Assembly: GCA_050008495.1 (NCBI GenBank)
Contig: JBEKMN010000068.1
Location: forward strand, 1-64,000
Direction of reading: 5' to 3'
From: CAVROP01 sp050008495
GTDB lineage: Bacteria > Acidobacteriota > Terriglobia > UBA7540
Length of the DNA stretch: 64,000 nt
The position numbers and the translations under genes were made by a program. Below are positions 1 to 8,501 of the stretch, piece by piece; position 1 is the first letter of the stretch; each line of letters starts with the position of its first letter. The notes below the pieces were generated by a model. It was not told the DNA's origin and searched no databases. It saw only the letters and a list, made by a program, of their open reading frames with translations.

Positions 1-242
1 TCCCGCTCTTTCCCACTCAACATCAGCATCTCCTGTTTTTCCATCCGTCGAGTTTGACGGAGTTCAACAGGACATTTCTACTTTGCTGAAACCGGACATT
101 ATCATTTTGCCGCGACATGCGATGGACCTGCGCTGGTGCGTGCGGGGCGCTTGGAGTACAATGCGCGCAACTCGGCCGGCCGCTCGCCGCGGACAATCCG
201 TCATGGCGCGGCCTGTACATACCAGGCCGTCCAGGAGGTCTC

Positions 243-809
243 ATGTTGGAGACATTGCTTCAGCACTATATCCTGTCCAGCTTGTCTATATTGCTTATTA
301 TCGCAATCCTCGTAATATTGGGAGAGTCAATATACAGTATAGGCCCCACCCAGGTGGGACTGGTTCCAAAACGCTTTGGCGACAAGCTCCCCTCGGACAA
401 CCCCGTGGCTTTCCGCGGCGAAGCAGGCTATCAAGCCGAGCTGGCGGGCGACATCGCCAGCCGTTTAGGGGGCTTCGCGGATATCGAGGCCATTGAGAAT
501 GCAGCAGCGCCGCCTGTCATCCGCGCACAGGGTACCGCCCAGGCCGACGTTATTCGCGCTCAAGGGCTTGCCAAGGCGGAAGGTTTCAGGGCTCAGAACG
601 AGGCCATTGGCGCCACCAGCACGACCCTCGTGAACATCGCCACGGTTTTGGCCGAAAAAGGCGCTCAGTTTATGCCGCAAATCCTGGCGGTCGGCGGCGG
701 CAGCTCGATTGATGGCCTCGCCGCCACGTTGACCATGGTTCTGGCAGGCCAGGCGAACTTGCCTTCCCCGCCAAGCCTGACGACTGGCCCGGAGAAGACC
801 CAAGGGTAG
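243..809 (+). CDS. SPFH/flotillin-like protein lacking its core domain
   Basis: The 189-residue product starts with a hydrophobic segment (about residues 7-24) and the SPFH-family opening 'GPTQVGLVPKRFG', followed by 'NPVAFRGEAGYQA'. It then jumps directly to a family-like C-terminal tail with Ala/Gln-rich coiled-coil repeats ('DVIRAQGLAKAEGFRAQNEA') and a closing hydrophobic stretch. Full-length relatives carry several hundred residues (the SPFH/band-7 core) between these parts, so the gene looks like an in-frame internal deletion; there is no stop or frameshift. The start is placed at ATG 243 because AGGAGG lies at 233-238; a longer frame from 117 is open but has no ribosome site. Family members form membrane microdomain scaffolds. 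Whether this remnant works is unknown. Confidence 0.6.
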   Translation: MLETLLQHYILSSLSILLIIAILVILGESIYSIGPTQVGLVPKRFGDKLPSDNPVAFRGEAGYQAELAGDIASRLGGFADIEAIENAAAPPVIRAQGTAQADVIRAQGLAKAEGFRAQNEAIGATSTTLVNIATVLAEKGAQFMPQILAVGGGSSIDGLAATLTMVLAGQANLPSPPSLTTGPEKTQG

Positions 810-900
810 GCTCGCGGGTTAGGGAAAGCAACCGAGCCCTTTTCTTTGCAGTCGCTCATGCCCGTCGGCTGACGGGCGCCCAGAAACCATGAAAACCCTG

Positions 901-992
901 TCATTCTGAGCGAAGCGAAGAATCTCGCTCTGATCTTTTCGTTCTCGCTTCACCACGGACCAGAGGGAGATTCTCCGCTTCGCTCAGAATGA
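901..992. repeat. CTGAGCGAAGCGAAG palindromic repeat
   Basis: Arms 901-925 and 968-992 are 25 nt long and pair with one mismatch around a 42-nt loop. Related sequence recurs at 8223-8247, 41755-41890 and 61071-61128, so it is a dispersed family in this genome. Confidence 0.8.
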
Positions 993-1062
993 CGGCACGT
1001 TTTCAAAGCAGTCTTGCATGCCCGTCGGGTGCCGGGTACCCGGAAACCTTGAAGTGTACCCT

Positions 1063-1111
1063 GTAGGTCCGGGGCTTGCCCCGGCCAGGCCGCCCCAAGG
1101 GGCGGCCCTAC
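1063..1111. repeat. GTAGG...CCTAC dispersed element
   Basis: A GC-rich element bounded by GTAGG and CCTAC with internal inverted repeats (CCGGGGC/GCCCCGG and GCCGCCCC/GGGGCGGC). Similar elements lie at 10909-10993 and 27844-27866. Confidence 0.6.
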
Positions 1112-1197
1112 AACGTCCATGGCTAATTTCAGGGCAGTTTTATGTTTGACGCGACCGGGCTCGCGTTCAAGCCAATAGGCAGGTAAAATCGAAGTGT

Positions 1198-2061
1198 ATG
1201 GCTTTGTTCAATCTAGATCCGGACATTTCCCGCGAACCGCCGTCCGATGTCGAACCGAGACGGCTGCGAGGCAGGTCCCAGGTTTGGGGCTGGTTGCTTC
1301 TAGCGTTGCTGGCCGTGCTGGTCTTTTTCTTCGTGCGCGCGCTAAGGCAGGTGCGGATCGAGGTCGCACAACTGGCGCGGCAAACGGAAGAAATGAACCG
1401 GCGCCTGAGCGAGGTCGAACAGCGTTCGCAAACTGAGGCGCAGCAGGCGGCGCAGGCGGCGCAAAGCGCCCAAGCGGCGGCTCACCAAAGAGACCAGGCT
1501 GACGCGGCTCGAACCGAATCGCAAAACGAGGCCCAGAAGGCCCAGCAGCAGGCGGCCGTAGCCAAGCAGGAGGCAAGCGCGGCCGAACAGAAGGCGGACG
1601 AGTACCGGCAACAGCGCGAACAGGAACTCACCCACCTGAAGGACGTCCTGAGCCACATCGCGGACACGCGCCGAACTGTTAATGGCTTGGTTGTGACGCT
1701 TGGCAGCAACTCAGTTCGGTTCGATTTTGACAAGTCCGACATCAAACCGCAATACCGGGAAATCCTAAGCCGGATCGCCGGCGTCTTGATGAGCGTGCAA
1801 GGGTACTCGATCAGCGTCTACGGCTACACCGATGACGTCGGCACGGCAGACTACAACTTAAAGCTTTCGGAAAGGCGCGCACAGGCTGTGCACGATTACC
1901 TCGTCGAGGCAGGGGTCGACCCGAAGATCATCACCAACAAGGGATACGGCAAGTCCGATCCCAGAGTTCCCGGCAACAGTGACGCGGCGCGCGCCACGAA
2001 CCGGCGAGTTGAAATTGGGATTGTCGATACAGCGCTTCGAATGGAAGGGCCTGCAAATTGA
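1198..2061 (+). CDS. OmpA-family peptidoglycan-binding protein with long coiled coil
   Basis: The 287-residue protein has a cytoplasmic N-terminus, one membrane segment at about residues 28-46 ('LLLALLAVLVFFFVRAL'), a long Ala/Gln/Glu coiled coil (about 55-150) and a C-terminal OmpA-like domain (about 165-280). That domain contains the 'RFDFDKSDIK' opening, 'GYTDDVGT' and 'NLKLSERRAQAV', which match the peptidoglycan-binding NxxLSxxRA signature. It has no beta-barrel, so it is anchored in the inner membrane and reaches the wall, like MotB or Pal-type linkers. It stands alone between the SPFH-like gene and the convergent lpdA. There is no clear Shine-Dalgarno, only TAAAAT 8 nt upstream, so a leaderless transcript is possible. 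Confidence 0.85.
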   Translation: MALFNLDPDISREPPSDVEPRRLRGRSQVWGWLLLALLAVLVFFFVRALRQVRIEVAQLARQTEEMNRRLSEVEQRSQTEAQQAAQAAQSAQAAAHQRDQADAARTESQNEAQKAQQQAAVAKQEASAAEQKADEYRQQREQELTHLKDVLSHIADTRRTVNGLVVTLGSNSVRFDFDKSDIKPQYREILSRIAGVLMSVQGYSISVYGYTDDVGTADYNLKLSERRAQAVHDYLVEAGVDPKIITNKGYGKSDPRVPGNSDAARATNRRVEIGIVDTALRMEGPAN

Positions 2062-2107
2062 AAGCGTCGCGCCCGATCGACAATCTCCAGTCCCTAGCCC
2101 TCAGCCC

Positions 2108-3502
2108 CTAACCCCTTTTCCTGACGATCGTGTGGATCGGTTCGCCGAGCAGCACATCGGCGGCTTCCATCCATGCTTCGGAGAGTGTGGGATGGCAGTG
2201 GATGGTCTGAGCGAGTTCGGTGGCGGTGAGCTCGGCGCGGACGGCGGCGGTGGCCTCAGCGATAAGGTCAGTTGCCTGGAAACCGATCACTTGCGCTCCG
2301 AGCAACTGCTCCGTTTGGGCATCCGCAATCCACTTGACGAAGCCGCTCGCGTGGCCGATAGCCTGAGCTTTTCCTAGTGCCCCAAAATTGAATTTGCCGG
2401 TCTTGACTTCCCCGCCTTGCTTCAACGCATCCTGCTCTGTCAGCCCGACCGCCCCGACTTCCGGTGAGGTAAAGATGCAATAGGGAATGAGTTTTTCATT
2501 TTTGCGGCGCTGCCGAGTGCATGCGTTCTCGGCGGCCACCAGCCCTTGCGACGTGGCGGCATGCGCCAACTGAGGACCTCCCGTGACGTCGCCGATCGCA
2601 TAGATCGTTGACACCTGAGTTACGCCGTATTCATCGACCTCGATGAAACCGTGTTGATTGGTGCTGAGTCCGGCGTTCTCGAGCTGCAGCTCCTGCGTCA
2701 CCGGTTTACGCCCTAAAGCGGCCAACAGCAGATCCGCCTCGACCGCTTCTCCGCCCGCGGCTCCCCGCACGGCATGTTCATCTGCAGTGATGTTCTCGAG
2801 ACTCATGCCCGTTAGTATGCGAATGCCCAACGTCTTCTCCATCTGGCGACGCAACTCGCGGCGGACGTCCGCGTCCAGGAATGCGACGATATCCTCGAGT
2901 ATCTCAACGATCGTGACCTGAACCCCCAATTGCGCCAACATGCAGGCAAACTCGCAGCCGATGACTCCACCGCCCAGAACTAACACACGGCTTGGGGCCG
3001 ATCTCAGGTCGAGGAACGCGCGGCTCTCGACCACCCGTCCGTGGCGCGGCATAAAGCCAGGCATCGAGGAAGTCGCGCCGGTAGCGATAATGGTCTTCTC
3101 GGCCCCGATTGCCGCGTTTCCGGAACTTGAATTCACAACAATGCGCTTGCGGCTCTCGAATGACGCCGTCCCCTCGAAGACCTTCACGCCGTTCGCTGCC
3201 AGCAACTGCTTCACGCCGCCGCGCAAGTTACGAACCACCTGATCTTTCCGCTCGGCCATGGCGGAGTAATCGAAAGAGGCCGATTCGGTCTTGAGACCCA
3301 GGCTTGCCGACGACCTCATCCGCGCATAAAGGTCGGAAGTGTGGATCAACGCCTTGGAAGGAATGCAGCCGTAATTCAGACACGTCCCGCCCAGATACTC
3401 CCGCTCGACCAGAGCGACGGAAGCACCCAATTGCGCGGCTCGAATCGCTGCCGGGTACCCTCCCGGCCCTGCGCCGATTACCACTACGCCAAACGTTTCC
3501 AC
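2108..3502 (-). CDS. lpdA: Dihydrolipoyl dehydrogenase (E3)
   Basis: E3 reoxidises the dihydrolipoyl arm of 2-oxoacid dehydrogenase complexes using FAD and NAD+. The 464-residue protein has the FAD-binding 'VVVIGAGPGGYPAA' near the start, the redox disulfide Cys41/Cys46 in 'CLNYGC', an NAD-binding 'VLVLGGGVIGCEFA' in the middle, the second FAD motif 'IYAIGDVTGG', and the C-terminal 'HCHPTLSEAWMEA' that supplies the catalytic His-Glu pair across the dimer. Length is normal. Translation starts at GTG 3502, with AGGAG about 8 nt upstream. Its 5' end overlaps the end of the E2 gene by 19 nt, so E1-E2-E3 form one operon. Confidence 0.95.
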   Translation of the reverse strand: METFGVVVIGAGPGGYPAAIRAAQLGASVALVEREYLGGTCLNYGCIPSKALIHTSDLYARMRSSASLGLKTESASFDYSAMAERKDQVVRNLRGGVKQLLAANGVKVFEGTASFESRKRIVVNSSSGNAAIGAEKTIIATGATSSMPGFMPRHGRVVESRAFLDLRSAPSRVLVLGGGVIGCEFACMLAQLGVQVTIVEILEDIVAFLDADVRRELRRQMEKTLGIRILTGMSLENITADEHAVRGAAGGEAVEADLLLAALGRKPVTQELQLENAGLSTNQHGFIEVDEYGVTQVSTIYAIGDVTGGPQLAHAATSQGLVAAENACTRQRRKNEKLIPYCIFTSPEVGAVGLTEQDALKQGGEVKTGKFNFGALGKAQAIGHASGFVKWIADAQTEQLLGAQVIGFQATDLIAEATAAVRAELTATELAQTIHCHPTLSEAWMEAADVLLGEPIHTIVRKRG

Positions 3503-4866
3503 AGTGATATCTCCTCGAGTTTTTGTTTTATGGCATTCGCAAATCGGGCGGCGGTGGCGCCGTCGATGATGCGATGATCGGAAGACAGCGTCATTTTCAT
3601 GATGTCCCGGACAACAATCTGGTCGTCTTTGACCACCGGTTGCTTGAGCGTGCTCGACACCGCAAGGATGGCGCTCTCACCGGGATTGATGATGGCCGTG
3701 AAATTCTCGATATCCAGCATCCCCATGTTAGAAATAGTAAAGGTGCTGCCGCCCATTTCATCAGGCGTGAGTCTGCCCGCGCGTGCCTTGGCAATCAACT
3801 CGGTGGCGGCGGCGTGCAGTTCCGCCAGACTCAACTCCTCCGCGTCTCGGATCACCGGCACCACCAACCCCTGCTCGAGGTTCACCGCCAAGCCCAGATG
3901 AACCCTGCTGTGCCAGCGAACGTTCTTGCCGTCCGTAGTGCTGTTCACCACCGGGAACTCGACAAGGCTGAGCGCCACAGCTTTCTGAATGAAATCCGTC
4001 ACGGTGTAAGGCGCGCCCTGTGCCTTCAGCTCGGAACGGAAATTGACCAGTTCAGTCATATCCACGGCCACGGTGACGAAGAAGTGCGGCGTGGTCGTAA
4101 AACTCTCGGTGAGCCGCGAGGCGATCGTCTGGCGCATTCGGCTCATGGGCTGCGGCTTTTCAGCGATGGCTCTTTCGACCACCGCCACGGTAATACGTCC
4201 CTGGCCGTTCTGGCCGTCCAAGGTCAGGACGTCGATGTTCTCCTTGGCCGCGAGACGCTTCGCCGCCGGGGTGATGCGAAGCCGGTCGTACCCCTTCGAC
4301 TCGAGATATTTTCTTACGTCCCGCTCCACAATCCTGCCCAAAGGACCCGTCCCCACGATCGACGTGGGATTGATGGCGGACTCCCGGGCTAGCTTGGCGG
4401 CGCGTGGGCTGATGCGGAACACTTCCGGGACCGCCATCACGCTAGGCGCGGGATGCTGGGGCGGTTCGCGAACCTCCCCTACAGGCGCGGCGGGCCGCTC
4501 GAAGCGCGCTTCGGCCATTCCTCTCGAGGGTGACAGTGCGGCTGGACTCGGGATTTCTGTTGAGGCGGCTACCGGATGCGGCGTTCGAAACTCGGGCGAC
4601 GCAGCTGCCACTTCCGGAATGGCCTCGCCAGGATCACCCACAAAACCGACTGTTGTGTTGATGGGGACAGTGCTCCCTTCCTGGACTACCGTCTTCAGCA
4701 AGGTGCCCTCGAAAAAGCTCTCGACCTCGAGGAGGGCCTTGTCCGTCTCGATCTCGAAGAGGATGTCGCCTTTGGCGACGGGATCTCCTACTTTCTTCCG
4801 CCAGCGAACCAGCGTGCCCACTTCCTCAGATTGCCCCAACTTGGGCATCGTGATCGGTCGAACCAT
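3484..4866 (-). CDS. pdhC: Dihydrolipoamide acyltransferase (E2) with two subunit-binding domains
   Basis: E2 is the core of the complex: it carries the acyl group on lipoyl-lysine and passes it to CoA. Domains in order are a lipoyl domain (residues 1-80, lipoylated Lys in 'ETDKALLEVES'), a linker, a first peripheral-subunit-binding domain ('RISPRAAKLAR...GTGPLGRIVERDV'), a second similar domain ('RITPAAKRLAA...GQGRITVAVVERAI'), and the catalytic CAT domain ending in 'DHRIIDGATAARFANA' with the HxxxDG active site. Two tandem binding domains are unusual; most bacterial E2s have one. I chose ATG 4866 (protein MVRPITMPKLGQ) because AAGAAGG sits about 10 nt upstream and the family begins there; an upstream GTG at 4914 lies in a palindrome. 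Confidence 0.92.
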   Translation of the reverse strand: MVRPITMPKLGQSEEVGTLVRWRKKVGDPVAKGDILFEIETDKALLEVESFFEGTLLKTVVQEGSTVPINTTVGFVGDPGEAIPEVAAASPEFRTPHPVAASTEIPSPAALSPSRGMAEARFERPAAPVGEVREPPQHPAPSVMAVPEVFRISPRAAKLARESAINPTSIVGTGPLGRIVERDVRKYLESKGYDRLRITPAAKRLAAKENIDVLTLDGQNGQGRITVAVVERAIAEKPQPMSRMRQTIASRLTESFTTTPHFFVTVAVDMTELVNFRSELKAQGAPYTVTDFIQKAVALSLVEFPVVNSTTDGKNVRWHSRVHLGLAVNLEQGLVVPVIRDAEELSLAELHAAATELIAKARAGRLTPDEMGGSTFTISNMGMLDIENFTAIINPGESAILAVSSTLKQPVVKDDQIVVRDIMKMTLSSDHRIIDGATAARFANAIKQKLEEISLWKRLA

Positions 4867-4883
4867 AGTCGTGATCCCTTCTT

Positions 4884-4912
4884 GGAGTGCGGCAGCTCCG
4901 CTGCCGCACTCC
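4884..4912. repeat. Perfect hairpin between the E1 and E2 genes
   Basis: GGAGTGCGGCAGC (4884-4896) and its exact complement GCTGCCGCACTCC (4900-4912) surround a 3-nt loop, giving 13 perfect GC-rich pairs. It lies in the 56-nt E1-E2 gap. There is no T-run, so it is more likely a transcript processing or attenuating hairpin, or a dispersed repeat copy, than a full terminator. A similar sequence occurs at 15937-16040. Confidence 0.85.
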
Positions 4913-4922
4913 ACGCATCCCG

Positions 4923-7232
4923 TTACAGTATGGCTTTCGCCGCCTGGAAAATGTCATTCGCGTTGGGCAAGAAGACGGCCTCGAGAACGTGCGATTGCGG
5001 CGCAATGCCATCCTTGGCCCCCACGCGCATGATGGGCGCATCGAGATAATCGAAAACGTGTTCCTGAATCGTGGAAACGATTTCGCCCATAAAGCTGCCG
5101 ATGGTCACCGACTGGCTCACCACCGCGCACCGCCCCGTCTTTTGCACCGAAGCGATGATGGTTTCCTTGTCGAGCGGAATCAGGCTGCGAATGTCGACCA
5201 CCTCGGCGCTCACGCCCAATTCCGCCTTCAGTCGGTCGGCGGCTTTGAGCGCATCGAGAATTGCCGGCCCCCATCCCACCAGCGTGATGTCCGTGCCCGC
5301 CCGCTTGACGTCCGTGACACCCAGCGGCACCAGGTACTCTTCTTCCGGCACGACGCCTTTGACGCCGTAGAGCAGTTGAGATTCAAGGAACAACACCGGG
5401 TTGTTATCGCGAATGGCCGATTTCATCATGCCCTTGGCATCGTAGGGTGTGGCCGGGTACGCCACGTACATGCCCGGAATATTCGCCACGCTCGATTCGA
5501 GGGTTTGCGAATGCTGCCCGCCGTAGCCCTTGCCGCCTCCGATCGAGGCACGAATGACCAGCGGGATTTCAACCTGCGCGCCGGACATGTAATGCCATTT
5601 GGCGGCTTGGTTGCACACCTGATCGCCGGCCATCAACAGGAAGTCCATATACATGAGCTCAGCCACCGGCCGCAAGCCGATCATGGCGGCGCCCACCGCC
5701 GTCCCGCAAATTGCGGCTTCTGAAATCGGCGTGTTGAAAACCCGCTCGCGGCCGAAAGTCTCCAGCAGGCCTTTGCTGAGCTTGAATGCTCCCCCGTATT
5801 CGGCCACGTCTTCACCATAGAAGATGACGCGCGAATCGCGTTTCATCTCCTCGATTAAAGCTTCCTTGATGGCGTCACGATAGGTAATCTCGCCGTTGGT
5901 CCTTTTGATTGCGGGAGGCGGTTCGATGATCCTCACTTTTCGATATTGGGGCGGGACGGTCTCGACGTGAGTGTCCGTGTACATGTACTTGATCACGTCC
6001 TCGGGGCGGGGATCGGCGGCGTCTGCGGCACGCCGCGCGGCGCGCGCATTGCGCTCGCGGACGCGCGACTCGACCTCGGCCACACCCGCTTCGTCCAGAA
6101 CCGCGCTCTCTCGAAGCTGTGCCGCGAGATTGGTGATGGAGTCCACCGCTTTCCAGGCCGCTTCTTCCTCGCGCGTGCGGTACTCGTTGCGCGGGTCGCT
6201 CAGGGAGTGGCCGTAATAGCGGTAGGTGTTTACATCCAGAAAAACGGGGCCCTGGCCGTTGCGGCACAGTTCCGCGGCGCGCAACATCGCGTCGCGAACG
6301 GCGAGCACGTCCATGCCGTTCACCACCTCAGCGTGCATGTTGCAGTCTGAGAAACCCGCCGCACGCCGCGCCAGGTGCGCCACGCCCATCACCTCGTTGT
6401 CGGCGCGGCCCGTCATGCCGTAGTGGTTGTTGAGCACGAAAAAGACGATGGGTGCGCCGAAGGGGTGATCGCCGGCTAGTTCGTTCGTGAACTGAACTTG
6501 CGAGGCGAAATTCAATGATTCGAGCACCACGCCGTTCGCATACGCGCCGTCACCCGCAAAGCAGCAAACCACCGCGCCGTTGCGCAGATAGCGGCTTCCC
6601 ACCGCCGCCCCGGTGGCGATGGGAACGCTGCCGCCCACGATGGCGTTCGCTCCCAGGTGGCCGACCGTGAAGTCGGCAATGTGCATGCTGCCGCCGCGGC
6701 CTTTGCAGTAACCGTCTTCTTTTCCGAAAAGCTCGGCAAGAGTGCGATACACGTGATCCTCGAGAGCCTTCTCGAGGAGTTCCGCGTGCATTGCGGCTTT
6801 CGACTCGGGGACGCGCCGGCGCAGCCGCTCGTCATCCATGGCGCGGATAGCCTGGCAGCCCCGAGCCAAGCTGTCGCCGTGGCCGCGGTGCGTGCTGGTG
6901 ATGTAATCCTTCAGGTTCAAGGCGCTGCACGCCCCCACAGAAGCGCCTTCCTGGCCGATCGAGACATGCGTCGGCCCGCGGTAATTGAAATCCTTGATCG
7001 GCTCGTAGGCGCCGGAGCGCAGCTTCACGATCATCTCTTCCATCTCGCGGATCATCAGCATGTCCTCGAGAAGAGCGACAGCCGTGTTCGCTTCGATGCG
7101 GCCTGCCTCGAGCTCGCTTCGCAGGTCACCCTTGAACCGGTAGCTCGGAATCTTCCCACAGTCGATTTCGAAGGGCCGGAAATCCGGTCTTAAATCGCTG
7201 AGGTAACTTACGCTGGTTTTTGTGCTTCCCAA
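4923..7232 (-). CDS. Fused E1 alpha-beta subunit of a 2-oxoacid dehydrogenase
   Basis: This thiamine-diphosphate enzyme decarboxylates the 2-oxoacid (pyruvate or a branched-chain acid) and acylates lipoyl-E2. In 769 residues it joins two normally separate chains. The alpha half (to about 420) has the ThDP motif GDG at 227-229 and closing NN at 268-269. The beta half starts near 440 ('ITYRDAIKEALIEEMKRD', 'FYGEDVAEYGGAF') and includes the transketolase C-terminal domain. The start is TTG 7232 with a strong AAGGAGG about 6 nt upstream; the protein then reads MGSTKTSVSYL. It is the first gene of the E1-E2-E3 operon. Substrate cannot be fixed from sequence alone; pyruvate is likely, acetoin or branched-chain acids remain possible. 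Confidence 0.92.
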   Translation of the reverse strand: MGSTKTSVSYLSDLRPDFRPFEIDCGKIPSYRFKGDLRSELEAGRIEANTAVALLEDMLMIREMEEMIVKLRSGAYEPIKDFNYRGPTHVSIGQEGASVGACSALNLKDYITSTHRGHGDSLARGCQAIRAMDDERLRRRVPESKAAMHAELLEKALEDHVYRTLAELFGKEDGYCKGRGGSMHIADFTVGHLGANAIVGGSVPIATGAAVGSRYLRNGAVVCCFAGDGAYANGVVLESLNFASQVQFTNELAGDHPFGAPIVFFVLNNHYGMTGRADNEVMGVAHLARRAAGFSDCNMHAEVVNGMDVLAVRDAMLRAAELCRNGQGPVFLDVNTYRYYGHSLSDPRNEYRTREEEAAWKAVDSITNLAAQLRESAVLDEAGVAEVESRVRERNARAARRAADAADPRPEDVIKYMYTDTHVETVPPQYRKVRIIEPPPAIKRTNGEITYRDAIKEALIEEMKRDSRVIFYGEDVAEYGGAFKLSKGLLETFGRERVFNTPISEAAICGTAVGAAMIGLRPVAELMYMDFLLMAGDQVCNQAAKWHYMSGAQVEIPLVIRASIGGGKGYGGQHSQTLESSVANIPGMYVAYPATPYDAKGMMKSAIRDNNPVLFLESQLLYGVKGVVPEEEYLVPLGVTDVKRAGTDITLVGWGPAILDALKAADRLKAELGVSAEVVDIRSLIPLDKETIIASVQKTGRCAVVSQSVTIGSFMGEIVSTIQEHVFDYLDAPIMRVGAKDGIAPQSHVLEAVFLPNANDIFQAAKAIL

Positions 7233-7250
7233 TGCGTCCTCCTTGTCGGA

Positions 7251-7412
7251 AGTCGAGAGTCAAGAGTCGAGAGTCAAAAGTAAAGAACCGCGGACTCTGT
7301 CACGGGGGTGCGCCGTACCGGCGCGTCTTACGAGGTCGAAGGTTGAGAACGAGAACCCAACCCTATTCGACTCCGGGTTTTTGACTCTCGACTCTCGACT
7401 TTTGACTCTCAA
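7251..7412. repeat. Inverted tandem arrays of a GAGAGTCAA-type unit
   Basis: The left array (7251-7281) repeats AGTCGAGAGTCAA-like units. The right array (7376-7412) holds inverted copies (TTGACTCTCGACTCT). They bracket about 95 nt between the deoR-like stop and the E1 start, and could fold into a long hairpin. The same design with other units occurs at 12271-12545, 44657-44803 and 47494-47602. Confidence 0.8.
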
Positions 7413-7418
7413 CTGTTC

Positions 7419-8198
7419 TCACGTCCGCACCACCTCTACGCCGTCCTTGCGGAGTCGGCTCGAGAACTTTCGATCAACCTGCTTGTCCGTTATCAGCACT
7501 TGAACTCGACCCAACTGTCCAGCGCACGCAAACGAAACCTTGCCCACCTTGCTGTGGTCCGCCAGAAGAAAAACCTGGCGCGCGTGTTGCATAACGAGTT
7601 CCTTGGTATAGGCTTCGCTCGGATCAGTGGTGGTAAGCCCATCCTCAAGCGTGAGTCCGATCGTCCCCATGAACGCTTTATCCACGTGTACCTCGTCCAA
7701 GGTAAGACGCGTCAGCGGGCCAACCAGCGTCTGGCTGAGGCGACGGAACTCACCACCGATCAGGATCACCCGCGGTCCCTGCGCTGCCAGCTCAATGGCG
7801 GCGCGCAGGGAATTGGTAACCACGGTAAGGTTCGAGCGGTCGCGGATCAATCGCGCCAATTCCAGGACCGTGCTTCCCCCATCCAGAAAAATCGTGTCGT
7901 TGGGCTGGATGAATTTGAGCGCCGCCTGAGCGATGCGTTGCTTTTCTCTGGCGGCGATCGAAGTCTTGTCGTCGAACAGCGGCTCCTCGAGCCGGCTTTC
8001 CGTGCCCACCCCACCGCCGTGAACGCGCCGCACTTCGCCCAGGCTCTCGAGTTGAGCCAAGTCCCGGCGAACCGTGGCCGCTGAAACCTCAAGCCGGCGG
8101 GACAACTCCTCGACACTCACGACGTGATCGATGCGCAGGATTTCCCGCAGCCGCTCGAGGCGTTTCGGTGCGAGTTCCCTTGGCTTGCCCGATTTCAA
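7419..8198 (-). CDS. DeoR-family transcriptional regulator
   Basis: DeoR-type repressors sense phosphorylated sugars. The protein has an N-terminal winged helix-turn-helix (about residues 10-65: 'VVSVEELSRRLEVSAATVRRDLAQLESLGEVRRVHGG', the classical DeoR signature) and a C-terminal DeoRC sensor domain with 'DTIFLDGGSTVLELARLI' and 'LTVVTNSL', which bind phosphosugars in the ISOCOT fold. I favour TTG 8198 (259 residues), which has GAGGTGA just upstream. A longer frame from ATG 8246 would begin inside a copy of the CTGAGCGAAGCGAAG-type repeat and adds a non-family N-terminus. The neighbouring NagB-like enzyme and sugar transporter suggest it controls aminosugar or hexuronate use. Confidence 0.88.
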   Translation of the reverse strand: MKSGKPRELAPKRLERLREILRIDHVVSVEELSRRLEVSAATVRRDLAQLESLGEVRRVHGGGVGTESRLEEPLFDDKTSIAAREKQRIAQAALKFIQPNDTIFLDGGSTVLELARLIRDRSNLTVVTNSLRAAIELAAQGPRVILIGGEFRRLSQTLVGPLTRLTLDEVHVDKAFMGTIGLTLEDGLTTTDPSEAYTKELVMQHARQVFLLADHSKVGKVSFACAGQLGRVQVLITDKQVDRKFSSRLRKDGVEVVRT

Positions 8199-8501
8199 TC
8201 GTTCACCTCGAATGCGGGTCCTGTCATGCTGCGCGGAGCGAAGCATCTCTGTAGTTTGCCTCGGCCCGGGCCTATGTTCAATTCTGATTGATTATATGAC
8301 AGATTTGATCGAAATCAATCAAATTCTTCCGCACCGCAGAAGCGTGGAGGATTGACGACAAAGGGCCCTTTCCCAGCGTCTCAGCGACTCTGCGGGGCGA
8401 GAGGTTGCGGGAGGGCGTCTCGCACACCACGCAGGCCTGCGCTGACCATCCGCGCCTGTAATTATCCCACGTGATATCATCAGACCTTCGAGTGGATCAC
8501 T
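8199..8501. other. Divergent regulatory gap between deoR-like and amidase genes
   Basis: This 303-nt gap contains part of a dispersed CTGAGCGAAGCGAAG-type repeat (8223-8247), the AT-rich inverted repeat described separately, and GC-rich sequence up to the amidase. GAGTGG about 8 nt before ATG 8502 may serve as ribosome site. No small gene is supported. Confidence 0.55.
8285..8321. promoter_or_regulatory. Candidate operator: TGATTGATT inverted repeat
   Basis: TGATTGATT (8285-8293) and AATCAATCA (8313-8321) form a perfect 9-bp inverted repeat in an AT-rich island of GC-rich DNA. A nested TTGAT/ATCAA pair lies between and overlapping the arms. It lies between the divergent regulator and amidase genes, 87 nt upstream of the regulator start, where an autorepressing DeoR protein would bind. 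Binding is inferred. Confidence 0.5.

Larger units (their letters stand above)
810..1197. other. Intergenic region with two dispersed palindromic repeats
   Basis: No gene is supported here. The stretch holds a CTGAGCGAAGCGAAG-type palindrome (901-992) and a GTAGG...CCTAC-bounded element (1063-1111). Immediately before the OmpA-like gene there is TAAAAT at 1184-1189, a possible -10 box only 8 nt from the ATG, but no convincing -35 at the right distance. Confidence 0.6.
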
